From: Mycoplasmatota bacterium
GTDB lineage: Bacteria; Bacillota_I; Bacilli_A; Izemoplasmatales; Hujiaoplasmataceae
DNA: 64,000 nucleotides
Assembly (NCBI GenBank): GCA_027859085.1
Contig: JAQIBJ010000102.1
Coordinates: 1 to 64,000, forward strand
Direction of reading: 5' to 3'
The notes beneath the pieces are model-generated. The model was given only the letters and a program-made list of their open reading frames with translations. It searched no databases and was not told the origin of the DNA. Every line of letters begins with the position of its first letter. Positions within the stretch are counted from its first letter, which is position 1. Shown one piece after another: positions 9,178 to 19,570 of the stretch. The position numbers and the translations under genes were made by a program.

Positions 9178-10356
9178 ATGAAATTTAAAAGAGTATTTTT
9201 AATTGTCATTGATTCAGTAGGTGTTGGCGAAATGCCAGATGCTAAAGATTTTGGCGATGTCGGTGCCAATACCATTGGAAACCTAGCCAAAGCAACTGGC
9301 GGCATCAAATTACCTGTTCTCGAATCATTTGGCTATGGTAATCTAACAGACATTAAAGGTGTTAAACCTGTTGAACAACCTAAAGCATATACAACAAAAA
9401 TGGCTGAACTATCTAACGGTAAAGATACAATGACTGGTCATTGGGAATTCATGGGTATTAAGACTGTAAAACCATTTAAAACTTTCACAGAAACAGGATT
9501 TCCTAAAGATTTAATTGATAAGATTGAAACAATATCAGGACGTAAAGTGATTGGTAATATCGCTGCTTCAGGGACTGAAATTTTAAAGGACTTAGGACCT
9601 GTTCAGGAAGAGACTGGTGCTTTAATTGTTTATACAAGCGCAGATAGTGTTTTACAAATAGCGGCTCATGAAGAAGTTGTGCCTTTAAAAGAATTATATG
9701 ATATTTGCGAGAAGGTGAGAGAATTAACCTTAGATGAAAAATGGCGTGTTGGACGTATTATTGCCAGACCTTACTTAGGAAATAAAGAAGATGGCTATAA
9801 ACGCACAACCAATCGTCACGATTATGCATTGTCTCCAACTTCAAAAACTGTTTTAAATGTTCTTGAAGACAATGGTTTAGATGTGATATCAGTTGGAAAG
9901 ATTAAAGATATCTTTAATGGTTCAGGAATCACTGATCATTACGGTATTAAATCAAACCATGATGGTATGGAAAAAGTCATGATGTTGGTTGACAAAGATT
10001 TCACAGGTCTTAATTTCACCAACTTAGTTGACTTCGATGCTTTATATGGGCATAGAAGAGACGCAGAAGGTTATAAATTAGCCATGGAAGAGTTTGATAC
10101 TGACCTAGGACGTTTGGTTCAAAAATTGTCAGATGACGATTTATTAATCATTACAGCCGATCATGGTAATGATCCTACTCATGAAGGAACTGATCACACA
10201 CGTGAATATGTACCATTATTCATTTACAATCATCAATTAAAAGGTAAGTTCTTAGAAACAAGTGAAACATTTGCTGATATAGGTGAAACAATTGCTGATA
10301 ATTTTGGCTTAGAAGGTACAGATATTGGTAAAAGTTTATTAAATAAATTAAAATAA
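9178..10356 (+). CDS. deoB: Phosphopentomutase
   Basis: A 392-residue, full-length DeoB of the alkaline phosphatase superfamily. It interconverts (deoxy)ribose 1-phosphate and 5-phosphate, joining nucleoside phosphorolysis (DeoD, 32271) to DeoC (31038). Metal ligands are visible: D11-S12 start (VIDSVGVGEMPDA), DTMTGHWEFMG, the late ADHGNDP and GTDHTREYVPL motifs. A good AGAGGGAT ribosome site lies between the xerD stop and this ATG, and the gap is only 2 bases, so it is probably read from the hemW promoter. Confidence 0.97.
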   Translation: MKFKRVFLIVIDSVGVGEMPDAKDFGDVGANTIGNLAKATGGIKLPVLESFGYGNLTDIKGVKPVEQPKAYTTKMAELSNGKDTMTGHWEFMGIKTVKPFKTFTETGFPKDLIDKIETISGRKVIGNIAASGTEILKDLGPVQEETGALIVYTSADSVLQIAAHEEVVPLKELYDICEKVRELTLDEKWRVGRIIARPYLGNKEDGYKRTTNRHDYALSPTSKTVLNVLEDNGLDVISVGKIKDIFNGSGITDHYGIKSNHDGMEKVMMLVDKDFTGLNFTNLVDFDALYGHRRDAEGYKLAMEEFDTDLGRLVQKLSDDDLLIITADHGNDPTHEGTDHTREYVPLFIYNHQLKGKFLETSETFADIGETIADNFGLEGTDIGKSLLNKLK

Positions 10357-10365
10357 TATAATAAT

Positions 10366-10407
10366 AAAAATGGTAGACTTCTTCAGTTTAAGAAATCTAC
10401 CATTTTT
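10366..10407. terminator. Bidirectional terminator between deoB and the coiled-coil operon
   Basis: AAAAATGGTAGA plus TTCTT on the left pairs with AAGAA plus TCTACCATTTTT on the right, with one mismatch. There are A-runs on the left and T-runs on the right, so it can work for both convergent genes. Confidence 0.8.
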
Positions 10408-13176
10408 TTAATTGAGTTGAAATACTTTCTTTTCTTTCTTTAATGTTTTAAACTTCTTTTTTTTGACTTTTTTATGTTCTTTAAGGGTTTGCTTAATGAC
10501 TTTACGAACACTTTTTGTGTTTTTAGAATAATCAACATACACTTTAAAAGTATCGATTAACTGAGAATAATCATTTTCAAGATCATTATAAAAATTAGTG
10601 TTTGTATCTATATTCGCTAAATAATTCTCAATAAGCTTGTTTAATGATTCTTTATGTTTCTTAATTTTCTTATTGATAAAATCATTAAATATTGTATCAC
10701 TTTGATTAATCTCTTTAACCTTATCATTAATAATTATATTCTTTTCAGCAATAACATCATTTCGCTTGATTTCATATTCAGATTGAATTTGTCTTATTTG
10801 ATTGTTGAGACTGTCAATTTTCATAAAATATATATTATTTATTTCGCCAATTTTAATATCATAATTATAATGAAGTTCTTCTTTATTAGTTTGGTATTCA
10901 TTCATTAATTTAATGATTTTTTGAGAATTATTCTCTGTATTTAACTTAAAATACAACTTTTTATATAATTCAATTGAATCGCCTATTTTACTATCTAGGG
11001 TGATTTCAGCATATTTTAGTTTTTCATGAAGTCTTTCTTTACTTTTTTTCAAACTTTCATATAAGAAATCATCTAAAGGATGGGCTTCTTTATCAATACT
11101 GTCTATAAATTGGTTGTATTTTATTTCAGCATAGCGATAAATCTCATCCATTTCTCTAATGGTTTCATCATGGATTTCACTGGCTGCTAGATAAGCATCT
11201 TCCAAATACATATCAAGTTCACGAAGACGTTTGTTATACAATTGAATTTTTTCATTATTGCGATACTTAGAAATAATTGAATCTACTTCATATCGATAGT
11301 CGTCTTTTATGACTTTCAATTCTTTTTTAAGACGTTTGATAAGAGATTTATCTTCCGTCATCTCAATGGAATGCATGATGTCATAAACTTGTTTTTGATA
11401 TTTGGAAAAATTTTGATTGGCTGCATTTTCTTTAAGTATGACTTCATGAGTAATCATATCATAGAAGTGAATTCGTTCACTATCAATATGATGAATGATA
11501 CTTGATGATCTCATTTTTAAATCATCTTCAGCCAATTTAATTTGCTCTTTAGCAAATCGCATTTGATTTAAATAGGTAGCAGTAATAAGTTCATAATTAA
11601 TATTGGTTTCAGATTCTATTCTTTGTTGTTGAATCAATAACATTCTCTTTTCACTTTCAAATAGTTGCTTAAAATGAAAAGTTTCTACTTTACTTTCTTT
11701 TAGCGCCAATCTAATTTCAGAAGATGCATTAATGATTTTAGTATCTATATCAGATTTTTTATAAACGTTGTTGTTTAGTTCTTTTGAAAACTCTGATAAG
11801 AACGCTCGATTTAAATTTTCTGTTTTCGTTTGATAGTCGATGTGTTCATCGATTAATTCATTCAAGAATAAAATATATTGTTTATCTCTTTTCAAAACTA
11901 CTTTGGTTGAATCAATTTGTGATTGACTATCAATTAAATAAGAATGGATATCTTTAATAATATTAATGACATCAACTTCTTGAGTTGCAAATTTTGATTC
12001 AATAAAGTGAACCAACTGATACTCATAAATTTTAATTTGATGATTGAGCTGTGCTAATTTATAAGTAAAATATATATGATATTTTAATGCTTTATTCATT
12101 TTATACAATCTTGTGAATTCGATTTCTTTATGAATGATACTGCCACCAGTATCTGAAAATATTTGAGCAAGGAAAGGGTCGGTTTTGTAAAGGTTTAAAT
12201 ATAGTTTTAAGCTTTTATCTAAAGTCAGTAATGCATGAAGGTTTTCTTTTTTAAATTGAAATAAGATATTCTTTTTATCATCAATGATTCGTTTGGTATT
12301 TTTTTGTGCAAATTTTTCAGCTTTAGATTGACTGTTTGTTTGATTATATTTTTTATGATATAACATTTCATATTCAGAATTGATTTCATCAGTAAGTTGA
12401 TTCTTTAATCTCTTTTCTTGTTGAGTTAAAAATTCAGAATATTGTTCGTATTGCAGTTTCTTTTCATTTGTAATTTTTTGAATATCACTTGAATATGGAT
12501 CTCCATTAATACAAAAGTTAATTTGACTCTCTATTAAGTTTTTAATTTCTATGTCAAAAAACTCATCTAAAATATCTTCTTTATGACTCTTTGTTGTAAT
12601 AAGATTTTTTATCGTTTCATCAATAGCACTTATTTTGTTATCTAAATGATTGAATTCTTCGACAATTTCATTAAAATGCTTTTCTATGACATAGTTCATA
12701 CTTTTATTTTTATTATTTATAAATGAAGTATTGTCATTGATGATATCTATTGTTGAATCGAAGAAGAACTTGTAAGCGTTATAATAGTCTAAGTTTTCAT
12801 TAATTAATTGTTTGTGTAAATAGTCAATAGAAAAAACCCTGTCTTTTATGTTGTCTTGTTCAAAATTCATGATGAAAATATTATTATTATGAATTTCACT
12901 GAGCGCATTTCTCATGACTTTTTGTTTTTGAATAATCATATCTTCATCATGATTAATGATAGATTGTGTTAAATCATTAGTCTTTTTGCGGATAATATTT
13001 AAAGAACTTTTGACCTCATTCAGGTTATTAATAGTGATATGGCGGTTGGATTGAACGATATCTGTAATTCTGTTATGAAAATCGGCAAAATATGATAATT
13101 CATCAGAAGATGATTTATCAAACTTTTGCTTATATTTTTCGGTGTTATAGATATCTTTATCCATTTTATTTTCCAC
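10408..13176 (-). CDS. Large coiled-coil protein of unknown function (second gene of pair)
   Basis: A 922-residue protein I do not recognise. It has no signal peptide or membrane segment, almost no Pro or Gly (Pro only at about three sites, such as TDPF and AHPL), and is rich in Lys, Glu, Asn, Ile and Leu with heptad-like spacing, so it should be mostly coiled coil. The last ~30 residues are strongly basic (KEHKKVKKKKFKTLKKEKK), suggesting nucleic acid or acidic-lipid contact. The GTG start at 13176 is chosen because AAGGAGG lies 8 bases upstream; an ATG four codons later is the alternative. It begins 13 bases after a 1,145-residue protein of the same type. A cytoskeletal or scaffold role is only inference. 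Confidence 0.8.
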   Translation of the reverse strand: MENKMDKDIYNTEKYKQKFDKSSSDELSYFADFHNRITDIVQSNRHITINNLNEVKSSLNIIRKKTNDLTQSIINHDEDMIIQKQKVMRNALSEIHNNNIFIMNFEQDNIKDRVFSIDYLHKQLINENLDYYNAYKFFFDSTIDIINDNTSFINNKNKSMNYVIEKHFNEIVEEFNHLDNKISAIDETIKNLITTKSHKEDILDEFFDIEIKNLIESQINFCINGDPYSSDIQKITNEKKLQYEQYSEFLTQQEKRLKNQLTDEINSEYEMLYHKKYNQTNSQSKAEKFAQKNTKRIIDDKKNILFQFKKENLHALLTLDKSLKLYLNLYKTDPFLAQIFSDTGGSIIHKEIEFTRLYKMNKALKYHIYFTYKLAQLNHQIKIYEYQLVHFIESKFATQEVDVINIIKDIHSYLIDSQSQIDSTKVVLKRDKQYILFLNELIDEHIDYQTKTENLNRAFLSEFSKELNNNVYKKSDIDTKIINASSEIRLALKESKVETFHFKQLFESEKRMLLIQQQRIESETNINYELITATYLNQMRFAKEQIKLAEDDLKMRSSSIIHHIDSERIHFYDMITHEVILKENAANQNFSKYQKQVYDIMHSIEMTEDKSLIKRLKKELKVIKDDYRYEVDSIISKYRNNEKIQLYNKRLRELDMYLEDAYLAASEIHDETIREMDEIYRYAEIKYNQFIDSIDKEAHPLDDFLYESLKKSKERLHEKLKYAEITLDSKIGDSIELYKKLYFKLNTENNSQKIIKLMNEYQTNKEELHYNYDIKIGEINNIYFMKIDSLNNQIRQIQSEYEIKRNDVIAEKNIIINDKVKEINQSDTIFNDFINKKIKKHKESLNKLIENYLANIDTNTNFYNDLENDYSQLIDTFKVYVDYSKNTKSVRKVIKQTLKEHKKVKKKKFKTLKKEKKVFQLN

Positions 13177-13189
13177 CTATTAATCCTCC

Positions 13190-16100
13190 TTAAGAGTTAA
13201 TGATGCGATTTTGTTTCTTTTCAGAATTAGATTTTTCTTTATAAATTTCATTCATTTTTGATTGAGTTTTAAATGTTGTTTCTTTGTGTATGGTTTTAGT
13301 GATTTCAATCATTGATGATTGTGTATTTAATAAATCCACTAAAGGCTGATTTAAATCATGATCAAAACTAAGTGTAGCCTCAATTTTTCCATTACGAAAT
13401 TGTTTGTTATATTCTGTAAATTGATCATTAAAGTTTATGTATTGATTAAGATAATTTTCTTCTAAGCTTTTGTGTTTTTCATATAAAATACTGAATTTTT
13501 CAGTGATTTCATTCTCTTCAAGTTCGATTTTTTGTTCAAGCAATGGTGCTTTAGCAAATTTATCTCTTTCTACTCTTGCATATTTTTTCATTAATTTTTC
13601 ATATTGTTTGTCAAATACTTTTTGATTATCAAGTTCAATTGAAGACAATCTCGTTTGTTTTTCTGCAGGTAACGTATCTAGCTGTCTTAATAACTGATTT
13701 CTTGTCATTATGATATCGTTTTTATATTTTTCCATGATATGAGCGTTGTATTGTACTTCAACCTCTGAATCAAAAATGATTTTTTGAAGTTGTTCTTCAA
13801 TGCTATCTTTTTGGTATTTATAATCCTTTATTAACAGTTCATAATTATAACCAATAAATTCGTCGATATGCTTTAATAACTGAACTAATTCTTTATCATT
13901 ATGATTTATAATTTTCGTTATTTCTTTTTCTAAATAAGTAAATTGTTGTATTTCATTGTCTTTTTTATTCAAGAATTTTCTATTCTTATCAATCACTTTT
14001 GATGTTAGATATTTGTTTAATTTATTAGTGAAATCATTGATTAACTTTTGTTGACCGTCAATCTTTTTATGAAGTTTTTTCGACTTGTCTTCTAAGTGAT
14101 TATATTCAGTCATCACATAGGATTTATGTTTGTTAACGTTCACCTTAATTATGGCTAATTGTGATGCCAACTTTTCCAAAGTAGAGTCAAATGCTCCGTT
14201 TATGAGTTCATTCATATTAACTGACGTTTTATTCAACACCTCAATAACGTAAATCAAATAATCTTTAAGTGCTCTTGTTTTTTGTTTATCTCTTTTATAT
14301 TTTCCGACTTTATCAAATACACGAATAAATTTTTCCGTAAATTCAACAATAAAATCATCATAATAATCATTTAATTGTTTGATTTGAGTATTGGCGGAAT
14401 ATTGATACAGGTAATTCAATACATCATAATATGTTAATGTGAATTGATGTAATGTGTTTGTAAACCTATACTTTTCAATCGATTTCTTATAGTTTCCTTT
14501 GGATTCGGTTTCAAGTAAAACTTTATAATTCTCAAGTAAATCAGATAGATGATGATTGGTTAAATGAATCATTCTTTTTTTAGCCAAAAAAGCTTCTTTA
14601 ATCTTATTGTTAAGAGAAGTTGTTTTTTTATTTTCTATATGAGCAATTTGTGATAGTAATTTATTTTCTGATTGTTTGAAATATTGATCAAGTGAAAATG
14701 ATTCTTTTCTATCAGAAATAAACTTTGAGATAACTTTTGTATTTCTATTATTGTTTTTAATATATTTTTGCATACGTTTTATAAACAATACTAAAGTATT
14801 TTCTTCGTTGTTAATTGCTTTTTGATTGTTGTTCAGTAAACGCGTATAACTTTTCACAAGATGATAATTTGTTGTTTTAACAGATTGGGTTACTTTCTCT
14901 TTCATCATGTTCATAAAGATTTCTGATAATTTAACTTGATAAGTATAGAAATTATCAAGTTGACTTGAGAAATTATCATATATATCTCGATGTGCATGCG
15001 TTTCAACTTGAATAAGTTCTTGATTATAGATTTGATCTAATTCAATTGTTTTAATGTCACAATTTAAATCAGTTGATGTTTTATAGATTTCTAAAATTTT
15101 GTCTTTATATAGTTTATGGATATTTATCTTTTTAAGTCTATTTTTATAATGATTATTAGCAATTTGATAATCAGTATTTAGCGATTCAATATATTTTAAA
15201 TAGTCACCTTTAATATCAACATTGGCCATTTCCTTTTTAATTTCAGCAATCTTAAGTCTATATTTAGATTCTAATGTCGTTATTTTAAAGGCAATTTCAT
15301 CAATATTGTATAATAAATCAGTAAGTTTTTCTGAAACTTGTGTAATCTTAGCCAATAAAGTATTTTGATAATCAGAAAAGTCTTTTTTATTGGTTAGAAT
15401 TTCTTCATCTCTAATATCATTGAAGACTTGTGAGAACTCAATAAGTTGAGATAGAAGTTTATCCAAATCATTGAAACCTTGATTAAAGTAGAAGTTATAA
15501 TTAGAATAGATATTTACAGAATTCTCAATGAATTTCATTGGTACAGAATATGTATTCTTAATTTCTTCGTTCCTTGTGAATGCTTCAACTTTAATTTCTT
15601 TAATTTTTTTTTGATAACTTGATATATTAAAATTTGTAATTTTATCTATTTTTTCATTTAGAAAATTAGCTTTTTGTTCCAAAGCTTCAGTTTGAAGTAT
15701 ATATTTTTCTGATTTATCTTTATCATGACCTTCATATGCCTTAAGAATCAACGGATAAAGTTTGTTTTTAGATTTTTCTAAATCTCTATTAATAATATTT
15801 TGATACTTATTTTTATTGTCATTGGCCATTCGGATTTGTTTGACAAGTTTTTGTATTAATTTTTGGTTAATATTAGTATAAGGTCTTTGTTTCGATTTTC
15901 TAATTTTGTAAATATCATCTTTATAATCCTGGAGAAGTGAAGAAGACTCTTTGAACATTACATTAATGTCATTTCTAATTCCTCTCATACCTGAAAGAGA
16001 CTGAATGATTTTTTTATTTAATAAAATTAAATCATCTTTTTTAATTGTGCTTAAATCATTTTCTAATTGACTGATTGCATTTTTAGATTTTTCGATGGTC

Positions 16101-16627
16101 CATAAAAGCTTATTGTTTAGTTTTGCATTTAAATTATCATAACCTGTTTTAAATGTATTTAATTTCTTTTGTTCTCTTTCAATGAATTCATTATGTACTT
16201 TCATATCTTTATCAATTTGAGTATTATTATTTTTGGTTAAATTTAAGTATATTTCAAACGCATCTTGTTTTCTCGTTTCAAAATCCTCTAATATCTCTTC
16301 AAACAAATAATGTTCATTTTCAGCGTTACCATCTAGCGATTTTAGTTCACTATATATCTCTTCATTAAAATCGTTAGTGATTTCCTGATAAGTTTTTTGA
16401 ATCGTTTTAAGGCTATCTATATATGATTGATGGTGTAAATTAAACTGATTGTAGGTGATTACTTGATTTTCATTTAATTGTTGGTTTAGATCTTGTGTTT
16501 TAATTTTAAAATTATCTTTTTCATTAGAAAAAGACCATTTAAGTTCATCTAAACGGTTTCTTGATTCAGATTCATAAGTGGGATATTCTTCTTTGTATCT
16601 TATTAAGATATCGCCTATATTTGCCAT
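13190..16627 (-). CDS. Very large coiled-coil protein of unknown function (first gene of pair)
   Basis: A 1,145-residue protein I do not recognise. It is rich in Lys, Asn, Glu, Ile and Tyr, very poor in Pro and Gly, and lacks Walker motifs, membrane segments or a signal peptide. Heptad-like patterns run nearly throughout, so a long rod is likely. It is not SMC-like: there are no ATPase heads or hinge. A clean sigma-A promoter (TTGATA-17-TATAAT) and AAGGAGA site precede it, diverging from ruvB. Its stop overlaps the ribosome site of the 922-residue gene, so the two form an operon on the minus strand within an otherwise plus-strand region. Possible cytoskeletal element; unproven. Confidence 0.8.
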   Translation of the reverse strand: MANIGDILIRYKEEYPTYESESRNRLDELKWSFSNEKDNFKIKTQDLNQQLNENQVITYNQFNLHHQSYIDSLKTIQKTYQEITNDFNEEIYSELKSLDGNAENEHYLFEEILEDFETRKQDAFEIYLNLTKNNNTQIDKDMKVHNEFIEREQKKLNTFKTGYDNLNAKLNNKLLWTIEKSKNAISQLENDLSTIKKDDLILLNKKIIQSLSGMRGIRNDINVMFKESSSLLQDYKDDIYKIRKSKQRPYTNINQKLIQKLVKQIRMANDNKNKYQNIINRDLEKSKNKLYPLILKAYEGHDKDKSEKYILQTEALEQKANFLNEKIDKITNFNISSYQKKIKEIKVEAFTRNEEIKNTYSVPMKFIENSVNIYSNYNFYFNQGFNDLDKLLSQLIEFSQVFNDIRDEEILTNKKDFSDYQNTLLAKITQVSEKLTDLLYNIDEIAFKITTLESKYRLKIAEIKKEMANVDIKGDYLKYIESLNTDYQIANNHYKNRLKKINIHKLYKDKILEIYKTSTDLNCDIKTIELDQIYNQELIQVETHAHRDIYDNFSSQLDNFYTYQVKLSEIFMNMMKEKVTQSVKTTNYHLVKSYTRLLNNNQKAINNEENTLVLFIKRMQKYIKNNNRNTKVISKFISDRKESFSLDQYFKQSENKLLSQIAHIENKKTTSLNNKIKEAFLAKKRMIHLTNHHLSDLLENYKVLLETESKGNYKKSIEKYRFTNTLHQFTLTYYDVLNYLYQYSANTQIKQLNDYYDDFIVEFTEKFIRVFDKVGKYKRDKQKTRALKDYLIYVIEVLNKTSVNMNELINGAFDSTLEKLASQLAIIKVNVNKHKSYVMTEYNHLEDKSKKLHKKIDGQQKLINDFTNKLNKYLTSKVIDKNRKFLNKKDNEIQQFTYLEKEITKIINHNDKELVQLLKHIDEFIGYNYELLIKDYKYQKDSIEEQLQKIIFDSEVEVQYNAHIMEKYKNDIIMTRNQLLRQLDTLPAEKQTRLSSIELDNQKVFDKQYEKLMKKYARVERDKFAKAPLLEQKIELEENEITEKFSILYEKHKSLEENYLNQYINFNDQFTEYNKQFRNGKIEATLSFDHDLNQPLVDLLNTQSSMIEITKTIHKETTFKTQSKMNEIYKEKSNSEKKQNRIINS

Positions 16628-16657
16628 TTAACTCTCCTTATGGACTTCTATAGACTA

Positions 16658-16686
16658 ATTATAATATAAACCTTGTCTTTTATCAA
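16658..16686 (-). promoter_or_regulatory. Sigma-A promoter of the coiled-coil operon
   Basis: On the minus strand TTGATA (16686-16681) and TATAAT (16663-16658) are 17 bases apart, near consensus. Confidence 0.75.
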
Positions 16687-16724
16687 TAATATAGCAAAAA
16701 TAGACTGTTATTTTTTTAATAAAT

Positions 16725-16733
16725 TGTTATAAT
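16725..16733 (+). promoter_or_regulatory. Extended -10 promoter of ruvB-queA
   Basis: TGTTATAAT, a perfect TGn-extended -10, 15 bases before the ruvB start; the leader must be very short. Confidence 0.55.
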
Positions 16734-16748
16734 ATTATAGAGGTGTTT

Positions 16749-17753
16749 ATGGATAAGAGAATAATTACAAGTGGATTACTCGTTGATGAAGAAATTGATG
16801 TCACTTTAAGACCACAATATTTTAAAGAATTCATCGGACAAAAAGATATTAAAGAAATGATCGAGATAGCAGTGAAAGCAGCAAGAAAAAGAAATGAATC
16901 TCTTGATCATGTACTTTTATATGGGCCTCCTGGACTTGGTAAGACAACACTGGCTCAAGTCATTGCGAATGAGATGGATGTCAATATGAAGTTTGTAAGC
17001 GGTCCAACTGTTGAAAGAACAGGAGATTTAGCCGCTATTTTGACATCATTAAATCCTGGAGATGTTTTATTCATAGATGAGATTCATAGATTGCCTAAAA
17101 TCGTTGAAGAGATATTGTATTCTTCAATGGAAGATTATGTGATAGATATCGTTGTCGGAAAAGATGCAGGCGCGAAATCAATTAGAGTTGATCTTTCTCC
17201 ATTTACACTTATTGGGGCGACTACTCGTTTTGGAGACTTAACCGGTCCATTAAGAGATCGTTTTGGTATTATACATAAATTAGAGTTTTATTCAGATGAT
17301 GATTTAAAAAAGATTTGTCGTCGAACCGCAAATATCTATGACTGTGAAACTGAAAACAAAGCCATTAATGAGTTGGCTAAAAGAAGTAGAGGAACACCAA
17401 GAATTGTCAATAGACTTTTTAGAAGAGTCAGAGATTTTGCAGATATTTTAGGTGATGGGTACATTACTTATGATATAACAAAGATTGCTTTAAAAAAGTT
17501 AAAAATAGATGAATTAGGCCTTGATAATAAAGATAGAGAGTATTTGATGGGAATCATTGAAAAATACAATGGTGGCCCTGTTGGTTTGGATACAATCGCA
17601 ACATCTATTTCAGAAGATCCAACGACATTAGAAGATGTTTATGAGCCGTATTTAATTCAAAAAGGTTTCATAAGTAGGACACCAAGAGGCAGAGTTGTGA
17701 CAGAAAAAGCCTATAAACATTTACAAAAATCATATCAGGGAGCTTTATTTTAA
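16749..17753 (+). CDS. ruvB: Holliday junction branch migration ATPase RuvB
   Basis: A 334-residue AAA+ motor, normal length. Walker A is GPPGLGKTT (about 61-69), Walker B LFIDEIHR, the arginine finger lies in GPLRDRFG, and a C-terminal winged helix ends in [12 protein letters not shown]. RuvB hexamers drive branch migration with RuvA, which is not in the window. The ATG at 16749 is preferred over a GTG at 16743 because GAGG lies 5 bases before the ATG. Its stop overlaps the queA start (TAATG), so ruvB-queA are coupled, as in many bacteria. Confidence 0.96.
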   Translation: MDKRIITSGLLVDEEIDVTLRPQYFKEFIGQKDIKEMIEIAVKAARKRNESLDHVLLYGPPGLGKTTLAQVIANEMDVNMKFVSGPTVERTGDLAAILTSLNPGDVLFIDEIHRLPKIVEEILYSSMEDYVIDIVVGKDAGAKSIRVDLSPFTLIGATTRFGDLTGPLRDRFGIIHKLEFYSDDDLKKICRRTANIYDCETENKAINELAKRSRGTPRIVNRLFRRVRDFADILGDGYITYDITKIALKKLKIDELGLDNKDREYLMGIIEKYNGGPVGLDTIATSISEDPTTLEDVYEPYLIQKGFISRTPRGRVVTEKAYKHLQKSYQGALF

Positions 17754-18778
17754 TGAGAACAGAAGATTTTAATTATCAATTACCAGAAGAACTGATTGCA
17801 CAGACCCCTTTAGAAAAAAGAAGCGAGTCTAAGTTATTGGTTGTGAATAGAAATAATAAAGATTTAAAACATGATCGCTTTACCAATATTTTAGATTACT
17901 TAGATAAAGATGATGTTTTGGTTTTAAATGATACAAGAGTATTGCCAGCGAGATTACATGGAATAAAAATTGAAACAGATGCGCATATTGAGGTGTTATT
18001 ATTAAATCAATATGGTAACCATTTATGGGAAGCACTGGTTAAACCTGCAAGACGTGTAAAAGTAGGTACGGTGATAAGCTTTGGTGATGGAGAACTAAAG
18101 GTCGAGTGTACTGAAGTATTAGAAGAAGGTATTAGACATTTTAAACTGATATATGAAGGCGATTTACAAGACGTTTTAGATAGGTTGGGTGAAATGCCAC
18201 TACCACCATATATTCATGAAAAACTAGTAGACCAAGAGCGTTATCAAACGGTTTATTCTAAAGTTGTTGGATCTGCTGCTGCACCAACAGCTGGATTACA
18301 TTTTACAAAAGAACTGTTAGAAGCAATTAAAGCCAAGGGCATTTATATTGAATATTTAACTTTACACGTAGGCTTAGGTACATTTAGACCAGTGAATGTC
18401 GATGATGTAAAAAAACATAAAATGCATAGTGAATTTTATCACTTACCAAAAGAAACAGCTAATAACTTAAACAATGCAAGAAAGAATAATCGACGTATTG
18501 TCGCAGTAGGAACTACGTCTGTAAGAACCTTAGAAACCATTTATAAAAAGAATGGGACATTCAAAGAAGATTCTGGTTTCACAGATATATTCATTTATCC
18601 TGGATATAAATATGAAGCTATTGATGCTTTAATCACTAATTTCCATTTGCCAAAATCCACTTTAATGATGCTCGTTTCAGCATTTGCATCGAAAGATATT
18701 ATTTTTAATGCTTATGAAGAGGCCATTAAACATCGTTATCGATTCTTTTCTTTTGGTGATTCGATGTTAATACGATAA
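17753..18778 (+). CDS. queA: S-adenosylmethionine:tRNA ribosyltransferase-isomerase
   Basis: A 341-residue, full-length QueA. It transfers the ribosyl part of SAM to preQ1 in the anticodon of tRNAs for Asp, Asn, His and Tyr, giving epoxyqueuosine. Family hallmarks are the [12 protein letters not shown] start, [12 protein letters not shown] near 60, [10 protein letters not shown] near 180, [10 protein letters not shown] and the [16 protein letters not shown] end. It overlaps ruvB by TAATG. Tgt, which inserts preQ1, is at 20198, and a precursor transporter with a preQ1 riboswitch is next on the opposite strand. Confidence 0.97.
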   Translation: MRTEDFNYQLPEELIAQTPLEKRSESKLLVVNRNNKDLKHDRFTNILDYLDKDDVLVLNDTRVLPARLHGIKIETDAHIEVLLLNQYGNHLWEALVKPARRVKVGTVISFGDGELKVECTEVLEEGIRHFKLIYEGDLQDVLDRLGEMPLPPYIHEKLVDQERYQTVYSKVVGSAAAPTAGLHFTKELLEAIKAKGIYIEYLTLHVGLGTFRPVNVDDVKKHKMHSEFYHLPKETANNLNNARKNNRRIVAVGTTSVRTLETIYKKNGTFKEDSGFTDIFIYPGYKYEAIDALITNFHLPKSTLMMLVSAFASKDIIFNAYEEAIKHRYRFFSFGDSMLIR

Positions 18779-18807
18779 AAAAAACACCTCAAAAGGTGTT
18801 TTAATTT
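18778..18807. terminator. Bidirectional terminator between queA and the precursor transporter
   Basis: AAAACACCT (18781-18789) pairs with AGGTGTTTT (18794-18802). A-run on the left and T-run on the right; it overlaps the stop of the convergent gene. Confidence 0.8.
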
Positions 18808-19478
18808 TCGATTGGTTTAATTTTTTTTGCAATGTAAATAACCGGAGTGTCTAATAAAGCAACAATTAACTTAATAAAGTACGTTGTTAGAATTAAAACA
18901 AATATACCATTGATGTCTTTATAATAAAAGGCAATAGGTACAAATATTATGGTATCAATCAATTGGGAAATTAATGTTGATCCATTATTTCTTAACCATA
19001 AAAACTTAGTGCTTGGTAGTTTTTCTTTGATTTTAGAAAACACATATATATCCACAAATTGTGAAACTATAAATGCACTCATGCTGGCAAGGAATACGAT
19101 GGGAAGAAAACCAAATAATTCTTTTATATATGGCATGGCCCAGTCATTAGGGTTTGGTTTAAACTGTATAGCAATTTGCATAATAATGACGGTCATAAAC
19201 ATGACAGAAAAACCTATAATAACAGCTTTCTTTGCTTCCTTTTTACTATATATTTCATTTAATACATCTGTGCCTAAGAAAATAGTTCCATAGAGAATAT
19301 TTCCGAGACTGGCTTCTATACCGAATAAATCTACAACACTTAAGACTTGTATATTTGCTAGGATAGTGGCTAAGACTATCCATAAATAGATACCCATTCT
19401 TCCAAAAAATTTGTAACTCAATAAAAAGAATGTAAAATTAGCGATTGCAAAAACAATCCAAATTAATTCGTTTGGCAT
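18801..19478 (-). CDS. Queuosine precursor transporter (YhhQ/VUT family)
   Basis: A 225-residue membrane protein with about six to seven hydrophobic segments. It matches the VUT/YhhQ family: ANIQVLSVVDLFG early, then GTDVLNEIYSKKEAKKAV, and a conserved polar region in FLWLRNNGSTLISQLIDT. Members import preQ0 or preQ1. The role is strongly supported by a preQ1-I-like riboswitch overlapping its ribosome site and by queA and tgt on either side. It sits on the minus strand, breaking up the usual queA-tgt order. AGGAGG lies 6 bases before the ATG. Confidence 0.88.
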   Translation of the reverse strand: MPNELIWIVFAIANFTFFLLSYKFFGRMGIYLWIVLATILANIQVLSVVDLFGIEASLGNILYGTIFLGTDVLNEIYSKKEAKKAVIIGFSVMFMTVIIMQIAIQFKPNPNDWAMPYIKELFGFLPIVFLASMSAFIVSQFVDIYVFSKIKEKLPSTKFLWLRNNGSTLISQLIDTIIFVPIAFYYKDINGIFVLILTTYFIKLIVALLDTPVIYIAKKIKPIEN

Positions 19479-19484
19479 GTGATT

Positions 19485-19523
19485 CCTCCTAGTTTTTTTT
19501 CGCAGGATTTTTCGAACTGCGTA
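19485..19523 (-). promoter_or_regulatory. preQ1-I riboswitch (translational type)
   Basis: On the minus strand CGCAG (19521-19517) pairs with CTGCG (19505-19501) around an 11-base loop TTCGAAAAATC. Then comes an A-run and ACTAGGAGG, in which the ribosome site is part of the pseudoknot partner. Short P1, TTC at the loop start, A-rich linker and CTA next to the SD match the class I preQ1 aptamer. Ligand binding would hide the SD of the precursor transporter. Confidence 0.85.
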
Positions 19524-19535
19524 TTTCGATATTTA

Positions 19536-19563
19536 ATTATAACAAATATTGTTAAAATAACAA
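19536..19563 (-). promoter_or_regulatory. Promoter of the queuosine precursor transporter
   Basis: Minus strand TTGTTA (19563-19558), 16-base spacer, TATAAT (19541-19536) with an upstream TG (TGTTATAAT). The transcript would start just before the preQ1 aptamer. Confidence 0.65.
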
Positions 19564-19570
19564 CAATTGT

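Noticed and set aside
8937..9308. 123-residue minus-strand frame across the xerD-deoB junction
   Set aside because: It overlaps the catalytic parts of two well-identified genes and has no recognisable pattern.
13190..16627. SMC or Rad50-type ATPase
   Set aside because: No Walker A, signature or Walker B motif and no hinge is seen; only coiled-coil composition is shared.
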